A stretch of 64,000 nucleotides of DNA from Thermocoleostomius sinensis A174 (GCF_026802175.1 NZ_CP113797.1:845026-909025); one strand, 5' to 3'; counted from the stretch's first letter, positions 46,888 to 56,688 are shown. The notes: a model not told the origin generated them from the letters alone. A program made the numbers and translations.

Positions 46888-47820
46888 TTATCCTCTGGTA
46901 GATATCCCTCCTAATTTCAGCCGAATCTTTTCAGCCGCTCGCACATAGCGGACAAACGAATTAATGAGATAGATATTGATTTTTTGATCGAAAGTGTCTA
47001 ATTTTGGATCAAAAAAGATATCTGCTACCGATAACAGCGGTGTAGCCAAATCTTCCAACACGCTGCGCACAAACAACTTATTGCGCTGAACGGCTGTGCC
47101 GCATCGTTGAATTTGAGCATCATAAATGCCGCCTGCCAAACGCACGGTGCGTTTATAAAGCTGCGCAAATGAATGTCGGGCTGGATGGTCAATGCAAACA
47201 TCATCGGCATACAGTTGCTTGTAACCGTGGGCATGAATGCGGCGTCCCCACTCAAAATCTCCATTCGATTTAAGCGAAGCATCAAAGACTCCGACGCGAT
47301 CGATCACTTGCTTAAAGGTAAACACATTTGCCGTCGAGCCATAGTTGTACAGTTCCAGATGTTCCTTTTGCTGAAACGCCATGACCTTTTCATACTGTTC
47401 TACCAGCGTCAGTCGATCGGGGTTTTGAAAAAAGATATTGATGCGCCCTACCAACAGCCCGCAATCTGGGTGGTTTTGCAAATGGGCTACCCCTCTTTCC
47501 AACCAGTCTGGGGCGGGGATGCAATCGGCATCGGTGAAGGCAATGATTGCTCCTTTGGCTAGGGAGATCCCTTTGTTGCGAGCCGCATAAGACCCTGGTT
47601 GCGCTTCCTGAGCCACGATCGCCTGCCCGCATTCTGCCACCGCTGCCTGAACCGCCTCTGCTCGATCGGAGCCATTGTCTACGACAATCACCTCATAGTT
47701 TGCCCGAGGATAGGTTTGCTGTTCCAGCGCTCGCAAACAAAGCTGTAGGGAATCTGCGTCATTGAATACCGGAATCACTACCGACACAAACGGCTGCATT
47801 GGCTCCAGAGTCGGCTCCAT
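46888..47820 (-). CDS. Glycosyltransferase family 2 (tandem paralogue 1)
   Basis: A 310-aa GT-A transferase with an AAGGAGAGG site ahead of the ATG at 47820. Core motifs are VSVVIPVFNDADSLQLCLRA, VIVVDNGSDRA, YAARNKGISLAKG and FTDADCIPAPDWLERG (DAD metal site). The KSNGDFEWGRRIHAHG motif supplies the acidic acceptor-side residues. It is very similar in layout and motifs to the next gene (47968-48948), so the two arose by tandem duplication. The C-terminus ends in KIRLKLGGIS, almost the same as its neighbour's. Confidence 0.88.
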   Translation of the reverse strand: MEPTLEPMQPFVSVVIPVFNDADSLQLCLRALEQQTYPRANYEVIVVDNGSDRAEAVQAAVAECGQAIVAQEAQPGSYAARNKGISLAKGAIIAFTDADCIPAPDWLERGVAHLQNHPDCGLLVGRINIFFQNPDRLTLVEQYEKVMAFQQKEHLELYNYGSTANVFTFKQVIDRVGVFDASLKSNGDFEWGRRIHAHGYKQLYADDVCIDHPARHSFAQLYKRTVRLAGGIYDAQIQRCGTAVQRNKLFVRSVLEDLATPLLSVADIFFDPKLDTFDQKINIYLINSFVRYVRAAEKIRLKLGGISTRG

Positions 47821-47967
47821 GCTTCCTCTCCTTCAATCAATACAAACTGATGCATAATGATTCCTGCTTTTCTTGATTCAACCGCTCACCGAGAGCGAAT
47901 CCTCCAACGAACCATTTCTCTCCGACTCCTATGGAACGCTTGCTCCCAATTGCCAAACTCCCAACCC

Positions 47968-48948
47968 CTAATCCCGCATGGACGTACCGCCCAGTTTCAA
48001 GCGGATCAGTTCACCCGCGCTGACATAGCGCACAAACACCATCACAGCAGATACTTGCAGCTTTTGCTTCCATCCTGGCAGTGGAGAATGGAAAAATATG
48101 CGTCGCACAAAGTTCACCGGAGGCACTAGGTTCTCGAGTAACTGCTTAGCATAGACGCGATTGCGATCGATCGCCGAGTCACCCTGTCGTTGATAGAGGT
48201 CATATAGTCCTCCTGCCAAGCGCACCGTTCGCTTAAACAATTGGCTCCAAGAGTACCGTGCCGGATGGGATACCTGGGCATCGTCAGCATACGCTAGTTG
48301 ATAGCCATGGGCGGCGACGCGCTGACCCCATTCAATATCTCCGCTCGACTTTAAATCGGCTTCAAATCCGCCCACTTGTTCCAGCACCCGCTTGAAGGTA
48401 AAAACATTGGCGGTGGCCGCGTACTGGTGACGCTCTATGAGTTCCTGTTGCGGAAAGGCAGTGATACTTTCATATAACTCAACCGCCGTGGCACGATCGG
48501 GCTGACGAAAGAAAATTTCCACTCGACCGCCTACTAATCCACAGTTGGGCACCCTGAGGAGAGTATGAACTCCTGCTTCTAGCCAATCGGGCGCAGGTAC
48601 ACAGTCTGCATCGGTAAAGGCAATCACCTCACCAGTTGCCAGCGTAATGCCCTTGTTGCGAGCCGCAAAAGAACTGGGATAGCTTTCGTAGGCGGCGATC
48701 GATCGTTCAAATGTTTGCCTAAAGTCAGCGACCACCGCGGCCGTATCCTCTACCGCGTCCGAGCCATTGTCTACCACAATAATTTCATAGTAGGAGGCTG
48801 GATAAGTTTGCTGAGCTAGGGCCTGGAGGCAAAGCCGTAATCGTTTGGCGTCATTGAGAACCGGAATAATGACAGAAACGAATGGCACTGTTGGCTCTGA
48901 TGGTGTATTGGCAGGAACCACCTCGGCACTTGGAGATGGATTATTCAT
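47968..48948 (-). CDS. Glycosyltransferase family 2 (tandem paralogue 2)
   Basis: A 326-aa GT-A transferase. After a 22-residue Pro/Ser-rich N-terminus come VSVIIPVLNDAKRLRLCLQA, IIVVDNGSDAV, FAARNKGITLATG and FTDADCVPAPDWLEAG; KSSGDIEWGQRVAAHG matches the acceptor motif of its paralogue. A hydrophobic stretch near the C-terminus (LQVSAVMVFVRYVSAGEL) is shared with the paralogue and may contact the membrane. The pyrimidine-rich spacer repeat abuts its 3' end. The duplicated pair may add two similar sugars in sequence (inference). Confidence 0.88.
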   Translation of the reverse strand: MNNPSPSAEVVPANTPSEPTVPFVSVIIPVLNDAKRLRLCLQALAQQTYPASYYEIIVVDNGSDAVEDTAAVVADFRQTFERSIAAYESYPSSFAARNKGITLATGEVIAFTDADCVPAPDWLEAGVHTLLRVPNCGLVGGRVEIFFRQPDRATAVELYESITAFPQQELIERHQYAATANVFTFKRVLEQVGGFEADLKSSGDIEWGQRVAAHGYQLAYADDAQVSHPARYSWSQLFKRTVRLAGGLYDLYQRQGDSAIDRNRVYAKQLLENLVPPVNFVRRIFFHSPLPGWKQKLQVSAVMVFVRYVSAGELIRLKLGGTSMRD

Positions 48949-49036
48949 CGTTTTTGCCTCATCAACGTATGAACATCCAGTAAAAATGAACTACGAACTA
49001 GCGAAGACATTAGAGTGTTAACTTAAGAGTGTTCAC

Positions 49037-50539
49037 TTAGGATGCTGCTGGTTCTAACTGTGCCGCTTGGGTAGGGCTTTCCTGCGGTTTCATCTCGTCC
49101 CGGGTGAACTCTTCATGATATGAGCGTTCGGTGTTAACATCCCAGAGGTTGTGATCTTCGCCCAGAATGTTTTTCACCGCCAACATCGCTGTCAGCATCG
49201 AGTGATCTTGGTTATTGTATCGGTGCATTCCGTTGCGTCCCACCGTTTGCAAGTTCTCGAAGGTTTCCAGGTACTCTTGAATCACCTTCAAGTGCTTGCG
49301 ATACTCACCGTCATATACAGGATAGGCTTTATGCTGCCGAATCACTGTGCCGTCTTGAATTAAAGAGAGCTTATCAACCAACCCTAAATCAACAGCTTCA
49401 CGGCTGGCCAGTTTGATTAACTCAGGTTCCGTCATTTCCCACGTGGCATCCCCTTCGCTACAGAAATATTCCATTCCTAGACAAGTTTTGCCCTCATCGG
49501 GAACCATCGCCGGACTCCAATTCTTAAAGTTTTGAATCCGTCCCACCTTAAACTCTGGGCTATGGATGTAAATCCAGTTATCAGGGAAGAGATTGTCTTG
49601 GTCAATAATCAACGACACAATCAAAAAATCGCGATACTTGAGACCTTTCGCCGCTTCTAGTACAGGTGCCGGAGGAGCAGGGTGCATTTTACGCAGCAGC
49701 GCTGTGACGGGCAAACTAGAAATGAATTGATCGCCCGTTAGCTCAAGCATGCGATCGCCCTGTTTAGCAATCACTCGCGTGATGCGCTTTCCATCACGCT
49801 CTACCCGCACTACCTCTGTATGCAAGTGCACTGGCGATCCGTTGCTGTCTAGAATTTCTTGACAGCGTTCCCACATCATGCCAGGTCCCAAGATTGGATA
49901 GTCGAATTCCTTGATCAAGCTTTTGGCATTTTGGCTACCAAATACAGCATTAATGACTGCCCGCTTTAACGACATGCCTTGAATTCGCTGAGCCGCCCAA
50001 TCGGCGCGAATTTTACTGCAAGGAATGCCCCATACTTTTTCAGTGTAGGTCTTGAAAAAAGTACGATACAGGCGCTCGCCAAAACAGTCAATTACCCATT
50101 CTTCAAAACTTTCTGGCTCACGTCTTAGCCCTAGTCTAGCCTTGAGTTTGGCTTCTAGATAACTCACCAGAATCAAAAAGCTTTGAGCAATCCCCAAGTT
50201 CCTCAATGTATTGAACAGCGATAGGGGATAGTCATAAAACTTCCCCTGATAGTAGATCCGCGAGAGCCGAGGGACCTTGATAAACTCATCGCCTAGAATC
50301 TCTTTCCAGAATTTTTGAACCGCATCCACCTTGGTGAAAAACCGATGTCCACCAATATCAAATCGATAGCCTTTATAAACTTCGGTGCGGGAAATACCAC
50401 CAACTTTGTCTGCCTTTTCTAGGACGATCGACTGCATCCCTTGCTTAAAGAGTTCATAGGCAGCGGTTAAACCAGCCGGGCCAGCCCCAAGAACAACTAC
50501 TGGATAATGATCTTTCACTGCGCCTCCCAATCTTTGCAT
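49037..50539 (-). CDS. FAD-dependent oxidoreductase, UGM/protoporphyrinogen-oxidase-like
   Basis: A 500-aa flavoprotein. The Rossmann motif VVVLGAGPAGLTAAYELFKQG (about 14-34), the second FAD motif EKADKVGGISRTEVYKG, and GYRFDIGGHRFFT are diagnostic of the amine-oxidase/UDP-galactopyranose mutase group. The protein-specific middle (WGIPCSKIRADWAAQRIQGM) is typical of a bacterial branch found within polysaccharide loci. Placement inside a glycosyltransferase operon suggests sugar-nucleotide or polyprenyl-sugar chemistry rather than heme synthesis, but the substrate is not decided by sequence. No signal peptide; a helical segment near 115-130 is hydrophobic (AQSFLILVSYLEAKL). Confidence 0.85.
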   Translation of the reverse strand: MQRLGGAVKDHYPVVVLGAGPAGLTAAYELFKQGMQSIVLEKADKVGGISRTEVYKGYRFDIGGHRFFTKVDAVQKFWKEILGDEFIKVPRLSRIYYQGKFYDYPLSLFNTLRNLGIAQSFLILVSYLEAKLKARLGLRREPESFEEWVIDCFGERLYRTFFKTYTEKVWGIPCSKIRADWAAQRIQGMSLKRAVINAVFGSQNAKSLIKEFDYPILGPGMMWERCQEILDSNGSPVHLHTEVVRVERDGKRITRVIAKQGDRMLELTGDQFISSLPVTALLRKMHPAPPAPVLEAAKGLKYRDFLIVSLIIDQDNLFPDNWIYIHSPEFKVGRIQNFKNWSPAMVPDEGKTCLGMEYFCSEGDATWEMTEPELIKLASREAVDLGLVDKLSLIQDGTVIRQHKAYPVYDGEYRKHLKVIQEYLETFENLQTVGRNGMHRYNNQDHSMLTAMLAVKNILGEDHNLWDVNTERSYHEEFTRDEMKPQESPTQAAQLEPAAS

Positions 50540-50646
50540 AGATTAAGTATCAGGTAATGCTGCTAACCAGCGTTAAGGAAATTGTGAGCGTTAAACTCAA
50601 ATAAACAAAGTGAGATCTACACTCAACTCGATGATTTATTCAGGGA

Positions 50647-51678
50647 TTAGTTAGATGATTGAACTCGCAGTTGATGAAGACCGATCGACTGCATCCAGTG
50701 ACGAATCAACCCAATGCCAAACGCCAAACCGCTATAGCCATAGTAAAGCCAGTGCCAAGGAACCACTTGTAGAGCAAATAACACCCCCCGCTTTCGATAA
50801 AAAAACTGATAAACAGGCCAATTAAGCACACCTAGCGCCACAAGCAACAGCAGGGCAATTGCCAAGGCCATTGGCAACCACCAAGCAACCATCGCGGTCA
50901 GAAGTGCACTAAACAACAAGAGAACGCTGACGCGACTGGAAACTTGTAGGTTTAGATCGTTAGTCATTTGACGCTCTTGCAATAACAAGGCTGTCCAGGG
51001 TAGGGCCCGGTAGAAAATATCTGCCCGCAGCATGGAAACAACATCCCAGCGCTTGAGATGTTTTACCTGAATAGACTTGTGCAGTTCAATTTTGTGCCCG
51101 GCTTTCCGTAACCGATAGCCTAATTCAATATCCTCAATGCAAGGTCGCCGATAGTGCTCATTAAACCCACCAATCGCCAGAAACACCTCACGACGAATAG
51201 CACCACAAGCACCCCAGAAGGTAAAAGCGTCGCGCTGTCCGGTTTGATGAACGTAGTGATGCAGCAAGTTGCGATATTGCGAAAGAAAATTCGCGGCTCC
51301 AGGAGCATCGTCGTAAGAGCCAATCAAAGCGGCTAGCGATAAATCCTGCTCAAAGGCCGAGGCTACTTGCTCGATCGTCTCTGGGCGGATTTCTACATCG
51401 GCATCCACAAAGAAGAGAATGTCTCCTTTTGCCACGCGGGCACCCACATTCCGCGCCTTAGCTGGCCCTCCAGAAACTGGCAATTGAATCACAGTCGCTC
51501 CAAATTGCTCAGCCAGAGAGCCAGACCCGTCGGTATCACCATCGGCTACGACAATAACTTCCAATGGGGCTGGTGAAGCCTGACGGATCTGAGTTAAACA
51601 CCTTCGGAAACTCTCTCCCCCGTTGTATACGGGTATAACTACTGAAACACCTAATTGTGAAGTTTTGCCGAAGCTCAT
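50647..51678 (-). CDS. Membrane-associated glycosyltransferase family 2
   Basis: A 343-aa transferase, first gene of the glycan operon. The GT-A core has VSVVIPVYNGGESFRRCL, VIVVADGDTDGS, GGPAKARNVGARVAKG and FFVDADVEIRPE (DAD); the acceptor motif CIEDIELGYRLRKAGH is strongly conserved. Two or three hydrophobic helices occupy about 240-290 (VLLLFSALLTAMVAWWLPMA and following), so the enzyme is membrane bound and probably faces the cytoplasm, working on a lipid-linked acceptor. The upstream 0.8-kb spacer should hold the operon promoter. Confidence 0.88.
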   Translation of the reverse strand: MSFGKTSQLGVSVVIPVYNGGESFRRCLTQIRQASPAPLEVIVVADGDTDGSGSLAEQFGATVIQLPVSGGPAKARNVGARVAKGDILFFVDADVEIRPETIEQVASAFEQDLSLAALIGSYDDAPGAANFLSQYRNLLHHYVHQTGQRDAFTFWGACGAIRREVFLAIGGFNEHYRRPCIEDIELGYRLRKAGHKIELHKSIQVKHLKRWDVVSMLRADIFYRALPWTALLLQERQMTNDLNLQVSSRVSVLLLFSALLTAMVAWWLPMALAIALLLLVALGVLNWPVYQFFYRKRGVLFALQVVPWHWLYYGYSGLAFGIGLIRHWMQSIGLHQLRVQSSN

Positions 51679-52467
51679 TGGTTACTTCTCAGCCCTTTCA
51701 GTATTTACGCTGCATTCTTCATGAATCGTAAAGGGAAATCCTGAAAAAAATAAGTGAACCTGTTTGTACTTCACTGGAAATTTAATCAGTCGCCCTCTTT
51801 CTAAGCTGGTATTCATGAGAAAATTCTCATCTTTTTCTCATGATTTTTCTGTTCAAATATGTGTCAAAACTCAATCACCACCTTGCTGATTTCAGTCTTT
51901 AGTGATGCCGGTCACAATCCCTTGGCTGCTGACAAGCATAGCAAGCGATCGCCTCTACTTACACCCCCAGATCAGCCGAGTAATTTGGTGCAAATATCTG
52001 TCTAACGGTAGATTGATTTATTGAGGTATTTAACTGTTTGAGCAGCTAAGTTTTTAATCTCACTCCTACGTCATTCAAGCTACTAATTAAACGAATCAAA
52101 TCGTTGCGATCGCTTGAATCAATTTAGGATGAGATGTTGCGGTTTTTGGCATAGAAATCTGCGCTAAATGACTAAAGTTTCTGTTGCTTACACTACTTCA
52201 GTCCTATAAAGAAACTGTAAAGTTAGTCTGGAAGGCTGCTAAAATCCCTGGGGGCATTTATACTAGCAACGCGAAGTCGAAGCGAACTGCAACCCTTTCG
52301 GCTCTGGTCAACGCTTTGCTACCATTCGATACATTTGCCAGTAACCGGTATGTACACCGAAGTTTTGCCTGCCAAATGGCATGACACTAAGGTCTGACCA
52401 CCAGACTTCTCTGATTTGGGTGAACTTGGTGCGTTTAAACTTGATGCCTTTGTAGCTCCATGCGTCT
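51679..52467. other. 789-nt divergent spacer between glycan operon and membrane protein
   Basis: No gene is called. The left half is AT-rich with TTTTTCTCATGATTTTTC near 51,830 and probably carries the operon promoter. On the minus strand at 52,308-52,460 the translation (TQIREVWWSDLSV, GVHTGYWQMYR) looks more protein-like than chance, but it has no start site and runs into the following gene; it could be a decayed gene end. Confidence 0.4.
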
Positions 52468-54261
52468 ATGTTGTATTTCGCCACTATCTGGACTCTTCTA
52501 TTACTTGTTTGTGGGGTCATAGGAACAGGATTGCGACACTGGAGCCGGAGCAATGCGTTTGTCCGTGTCGGCGATCGGCTCATAATCTCTCAGTGGCTTG
52601 GCGTCATTGTACTGGCTGTTACTTTGCTGGCGGTGTCATTGCTGGCTCCGCTTTCGTTGCCGATCGGCGTTCTTGTTGCCAGTGTTCTATGCAGCCTAGC
52701 CTTAATGTCTCCATCTGCTCGTCTAGAATTATTGGGTCAATTTCAGCAACTCAAAGGAGTTATTTTACTAGGCTACAGTGCCGTTGTTCTCTCCTTGGCA
52801 GCCTTGCTTACTCGTCCTGTCACTTGGTTGGACACAGGACTGTATCACTACAGTGCGATTCAGTGGTTGGCTCAGTATGGCAGCGTCACAGGCGTAGCGC
52901 TGATCTTCAACAACTTGGGGTTTGTTTCCGCTTGGTTTGCTCTCTCGGCTCCACTCAATCCAGCCATTTTGGGCGCACGAGGGGCGGCTGTACTAGGAGG
53001 ATTTGTGCTGTTGTTGGCGGTTTTGCACTGGCTCGTTTGTCTGCTGCAATGGATTGACAATTGTGGTCAAGCTAGCGATCGATTTGGTCTCATTTTTTTG
53101 TCGCTGTTGTTACCGATTGTCTTGTTGTTTCGGTTGTTTACCCAAATTTTGGTGTCTCCTTCGCCTGACATGCCCGTGGCGTTTTTGATTGGCATAGTGC
53201 CATGGGCGATTTTGGTGATAGACAATGCCGAGATCAAACCAGAACCACCGAGGCGACGAACTAACCATGCGGCGATCATTCCATTGATTCTATCAGTGGG
53301 GGCTATGACCATTAAACTCACTACCTTCCCGCTGTTGGTCATTGGTAGCCTTTACTACTTGACGCGCAATTTTCGATCGGGTCGGCAGCTTGGAGTTGGA
53401 GGGGTCGTGGCGGGTCTCTTGCTGGCTCCGATGCTCCTAGCGGGAATTAAAATGTCTGGCTGTCCACTCTATCCGTCGTCGGTTCTCTGTTTCGACTTAC
53501 CCTGGTTGCCCTCTCTAGAAAAAATTACTGAAGTAGAACGAGGAACCCACGGTTGGACAACGTGGTTTGGCTCTCCTCCAGACAACGAGAACCCGTGGCT
53601 CTGGCTATTGAGAAGTTGGCTACAGTCAGAGCGTAGCAACTTGGGCATCGTTCTACTGTCGCTGCTGTCAGCGACTGCGATCGTCGTCTCTCTAAAACCA
53701 CTGCTTGAAAGCTCCGTTCGTGGTAAATATTGGGTGCTAGCAACTGGAACTCTGGGATTTAGTTTTTTGATGGCAACGGCTCCGTTTCTTCGCTTTGCCC
53801 TTCCCTACTTGCTGGTTTTGCCATCCCTAGTCTTGCTAATTTGGTATGAACGCATCTTTCCTCGCGCTGCATTGTCTGGCGATGAATCTGGTGTGGCTCT
53901 TCAATACTTTTTCGTTCCTCCCTCCGTTTCTTCCTCTTACCTATCCAGGCTGCTAGGGATTCCTCATCAAATCATCGTCAGTATAGCCTTAGCGGTCATA
54001 GCTGTGGTACTCACCATTTTTTTGCAACGAAATCCAATCGCTCACGTGTTTCTACCGCCGCCAATGAGAACTACGGCTTTCGTTACCAAACAAGTCAATG
54101 ACATTACCTATTTCTCTCCTGAAGTTACAGGCGAAGTTTGTTGGGATATTCCGTTACCATGCGGCTTCATTATTGATCCGGATGTGCGATTGCGAAATCC
54201 CGATCGGGGTGTATCCAGTGGATTCGTGCGTGACCAAACTATTCGCGTTGAAGACTATTAG
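52468..54261 (+). CDS. Polytopic membrane protein, possible GT-C-like enzyme
   Basis: A 597-aa integral membrane protein with about 12-13 hydrophobic helices between residues 1 and 525 and a short soluble C-terminus rich in Cys/Pro (EVCWDIPLPCGF). The short loops and the acidic motif RPVTWLDTGLYHYSAIQWL after helix 4 resemble large multi-pass glycan enzymes (GT-C fold) and the LIC_10190-type family. Position beside the glycosyltransferase operon, in divergent orientation, fits export, modification or polymerisation of the product. It has no recognisable flippase or ligase signature, so the function remains open. Confidence 0.75.
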   Translation: MLYFATIWTLLLLVCGVIGTGLRHWSRSNAFVRVGDRLIISQWLGVIVLAVTLLAVSLLAPLSLPIGVLVASVLCSLALMSPSARLELLGQFQQLKGVILLGYSAVVLSLAALLTRPVTWLDTGLYHYSAIQWLAQYGSVTGVALIFNNLGFVSAWFALSAPLNPAILGARGAAVLGGFVLLLAVLHWLVCLLQWIDNCGQASDRFGLIFLSLLLPIVLLFRLFTQILVSPSPDMPVAFLIGIVPWAILVIDNAEIKPEPPRRRTNHAAIIPLILSVGAMTIKLTTFPLLVIGSLYYLTRNFRSGRQLGVGGVVAGLLLAPMLLAGIKMSGCPLYPSSVLCFDLPWLPSLEKITEVERGTHGWTTWFGSPPDNENPWLWLLRSWLQSERSNLGIVLLSLLSATAIVVSLKPLLESSVRGKYWVLATGTLGFSFLMATAPFLRFALPYLLVLPSLVLLIWYERIFPRAALSGDESGVALQYFFVPPSVSSSYLSRLLGIPHQIIVSIALAVIAVVLTIFLQRNPIAHVFLPPPMRTTAFVTKQVNDITYFSPEVTGEVCWDIPLPCGFIIDPDVRLRNPDRGVSSGFVRDQTIRVEDY

Positions 54262-54420
54262 TGAAAGTAGTGAAAGACAATCTGGCGCTGACCAGGGGTG
54301 AATTACCCTCCCGTTGTCCTCCATTGCCGTCGTTCATTTGTTTTGATAGCTGAGACAGTATTCTTGGGCACTCTAGCTACAGAAACTACGGAAACGTGCT
54401 GGAGCGGCTGTCAAAGCAAC

Positions 54421-55947
54421 ATGCTGGCTAAAATTTGGAGTGCTTCGTTGATTGGCATTGAGGCCGTCAAAGTAGGGGTGGAGATTGATATTGCAGGCGG
54501 CTTACCCGGCATTGTGGTGGTGGGTTTGCCTGATACGGCCGTGCAAGAAAGCCGCGAACGAGTGAAAGCTGCTTTGAAAAATGCGGGCTATGCTGTGCCA
54601 ATGCGGAAAATTGTCATTAACCTAACCCCAGCCGATCTGCGCAAAGAGGGTCCCAGCTTCGATCTTCCCATTGCTATTGGTATTCTTGCTGCTTCTGAAC
54701 AAGTCAACACGCAACCACTAGAAGACTATCTGTTTCTTGGTGAAGTTTCGCTAGATGGTGGACTGCGACCAGTTGCAGGGGTGTTAGCCATTGCCGCAAC
54801 AGCCCAACGGCTTGGTATCAAGAGTTTGATTGTTCCGGCAGATAACGCTGGCGAAGCCGCTGTTGTTCAAGGCTTGGCTGTCTATGGTTTTCCGCATCTG
54901 TTAGAAGTGGCTGATTTTTTGAACAATCCCAACCGCTATCAACCCATCCAAGTTAACGGAGTAGAAGAACTGCATCGATCGCGCTTCCCCAGTTTAGACC
55001 TCAAAGATGTGAAGGGCCAAAGCTATGCCCGTCGCGCCCTCGAAATTGCCGCCGCTGGTGGGCATAACTTGATCTTTGTCGGCCCGCCTGGCAGCGGTAA
55101 AACCATGCTGGCCCGCAGACTACCGGGGATTTTGCCACCGCTGACGTTCGAGGAGGCGTTGGAAGTAACTCAAATTCACTCAGTCGCGGGTTTGTTAAAG
55201 GATAAGGGATCGTTAATGGGCGATCGACCCTTTCGCAGTCCACACCATTCTGCCTCTGGGCCGTCGTTGGTAGGTGGAGGAAGTTTTCCTAAACCAGGCG
55301 AAATTTCTTTAGCTCATCGAGGAATCTTGTTTTTAGATGAACTCACAGAGTTTAAGCGAGACGTGCTGGAATTTCTGCGCCAGCCCCTCGAAGACGGACA
55401 CGTCACTATTTCTCGTACCCGCCAGTCGGTTTCCTTTCCAGCCAAGTTTACCCTTGTTGCCAGCACAAACCCGTGTCCCTGTGGTTACTTTGGCGATTTG
55501 GTACAGCCCTGTACCTGTACCCCCCGCAGCCGAGAGCAGTATTGGGCCAAGCTGTCGGGTCCATTGATGGATCGTATCGATCTACATATTATTGTCAGTC
55601 GCTTGAAACCGGAGGAAATCACACAATCGACTGGGGGTGAAGATTCCCTAACAGTTCGACAACGAGTGGAAGCTGCTCGACAACGGGCGCACGATCGACT
55701 TCAAACGGATTCGCTACACTGTAATGCCGAAATGCAAAGTCGCCATATTCGCCAGTGGTGTCAACTGGACGACGCCACCCGCAATTTGCTGGAAGGGGCA
55801 ATCCGCAAACTGGGGCTTTCTGCCCGCGCCACCGATCGCATTCTGAAAGTGTCGCGCACCATTGCCGATCTGGCTGAACAGGACACTATTCAAATGCCGC
55901 ATGTAGCCGAGGCGATCCAGTATCGCACGATCGATCGCGTGCAGTAA
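54421..55947 (+). CDS. comM: YifB/ComM family Mg-chelatase-like AAA+ ATPase
   Basis: A 508-aa AAA+ protein. The N-terminal Lon-substrate-binding-like domain opens with MLAKIWSASLIGIEAVKV and carries GLPGIVVVGLPDTAVQESRERV. The ATPase core has Walker A GPPGSGKTML, Walker B ILFLDELTEF and the sensor region STNPCPCGYFGD. The C-terminal Mg-chelatase domain includes LSGPLMDRIDLHI. ComM in naturally competent bacteria is a hexameric helicase that promotes branch migration during integration of transformed DNA. The ATG at 54421 matches the family start; a GTG 41 codons upstream is open but not family-like. No partner gene is adjacent. Confidence 0.93.
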   Translation: MLAKIWSASLIGIEAVKVGVEIDIAGGLPGIVVVGLPDTAVQESRERVKAALKNAGYAVPMRKIVINLTPADLRKEGPSFDLPIAIGILAASEQVNTQPLEDYLFLGEVSLDGGLRPVAGVLAIAATAQRLGIKSLIVPADNAGEAAVVQGLAVYGFPHLLEVADFLNNPNRYQPIQVNGVEELHRSRFPSLDLKDVKGQSYARRALEIAAAGGHNLIFVGPPGSGKTMLARRLPGILPPLTFEEALEVTQIHSVAGLLKDKGSLMGDRPFRSPHHSASGPSLVGGGSFPKPGEISLAHRGILFLDELTEFKRDVLEFLRQPLEDGHVTISRTRQSVSFPAKFTLVASTNPCPCGYFGDLVQPCTCTPRSREQYWAKLSGPLMDRIDLHIIVSRLKPEEITQSTGGEDSLTVRQRVEAARQRAHDRLQTDSLHCNAEMQSRHIRQWCQLDDATRNLLEGAIRKLGLSARATDRILKVSRTIADLAEQDTIQMPHVAEAIQYRTIDRVQ

Positions 55948-56081
55948 TGGCGTCTAGGGGTAGATTTGGAGCAGATGGGTGGACAGGTAGAACCTGACCT
56001 CAAAGACTGTTATGCAATCTTGACCAGCAAATTGCGCTGTTTGCTTCCATCTTCGGGAGGTTTGTTGGAAAATAGGAGATA

Positions 56082-56112
56082 TCCTGAGGACAGTCCAGAG
56101 GATAACAGGACA
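56082..56112 (+). repeat. 12-bp repeat cluster 1 (leader of the HTH gene)
   Basis: Tandem dodecamers TCCTGAGGACAG (56,082-56,093) and TCCAGAGGATAA (56,094-56,105) are followed by a partial unit CAGGACAA. The last AGGA sits at ribosome-binding distance from the ATG at 56,116. The same unit recurs in the gene and downstream of it. Confidence 0.8.
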
Positions 56113-56115
56113 ACA

Positions 56116-56688
56116 ATGGGCAACGGGGAGATCAATCGGCTACCTGTCAATCAATTAGCAGATCGATATAAAGTAGCGCGTAGTGCGATTTATACCAGAC
56201 TGAACGCGCTAAACATTGAGCCGGAAAAAGTCGGCAATCGGGCTTACATCAATAGTGAGCAATTACAGCTATTGGACGATTTGCACCGCTATCTGCAAAG
56301 TGGCGGACAAACGGCAGAATTTTTGGAGATGAGGGGGCTTGAAAAAGCCGAAGACAAATCCGAATTGTCCTCTGGACTGTCCTCTGGACTCAATGTGAAT
56401 CAACCGGACATTATCCGCTTAGTAGCGATGATTGCTTCGGAGATTGCCGCCAAATTTCAGCCACCTCCAGCAGAGCGCGATCGGTTTGCCTATTTTGAAA
56501 CCCTGGAACGGGCGGCTCGTAACGGTTGGTTGTTACGATCGTCAGAAGTGGCGTATTTACTAGAGTTACCCGAATCTGAACTGCGACACTATGGCGATCG
56601 GTTCTCGGAAGCAGGCTTTATGTTCACCAAAGCGGGCTATCGATCGCGAGGAGAGGTAGCCTGGAGAGTCTCTAAACCCTTACAATGA
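56116..56688 (+). CDS. Helix-turn-helix protein with repeat-encoded linker
   Basis: A 190-aa probable DNA-binding protein. A helix-turn-helix lies at about 9-35 (LPVNQLADRYKVARSAIYTR), followed by a MerR/excisionase-like wing (GNRAYINSEQLQLLDDLHRYL). A linker at 85-92 reads SSGLSSGL and is encoded by two copies of the 12-bp repeat found also upstream and downstream. The C-terminal half (about 97-190) is helical and contains a second possible HTH (SSEVAYLLELPESELRHYG). The ATG at 56116 has AGGA upstream, supplied by the repeat; a longer frame to 55966 is possible. I do not recognise a named family. Autoregulation through the repeats is a hypothesis. Confidence 0.75.
   Translation: MGNGEINRLPVNQLADRYKVARSAIYTRLNALNIEPEKVGNRAYINSEQLQLLDDLHRYLQSGGQTAEFLEMRGLEKAEDKSELSSGLSSGLNVNQPDIIRLVAMIASEIAAKFQPPPAERDRFAYFETLERAARNGWLLRSSEVAYLLELPESELRHYGDRFSEAGFMFTKAGYRSRGEVAWRVSKPLQ
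56365..56388 (-). repeat. 12-bp repeat cluster 2 (inside the HTH gene)
   Basis: On the minus strand this is TCCAGAGGACAG (56,388-56,377) followed by TCCAGAGGACAA (56,376-56,365). On the plus strand it encodes the linker SSGLSSGL, keeping the reading frame because the unit is a multiple of three. Confidence 0.85.
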
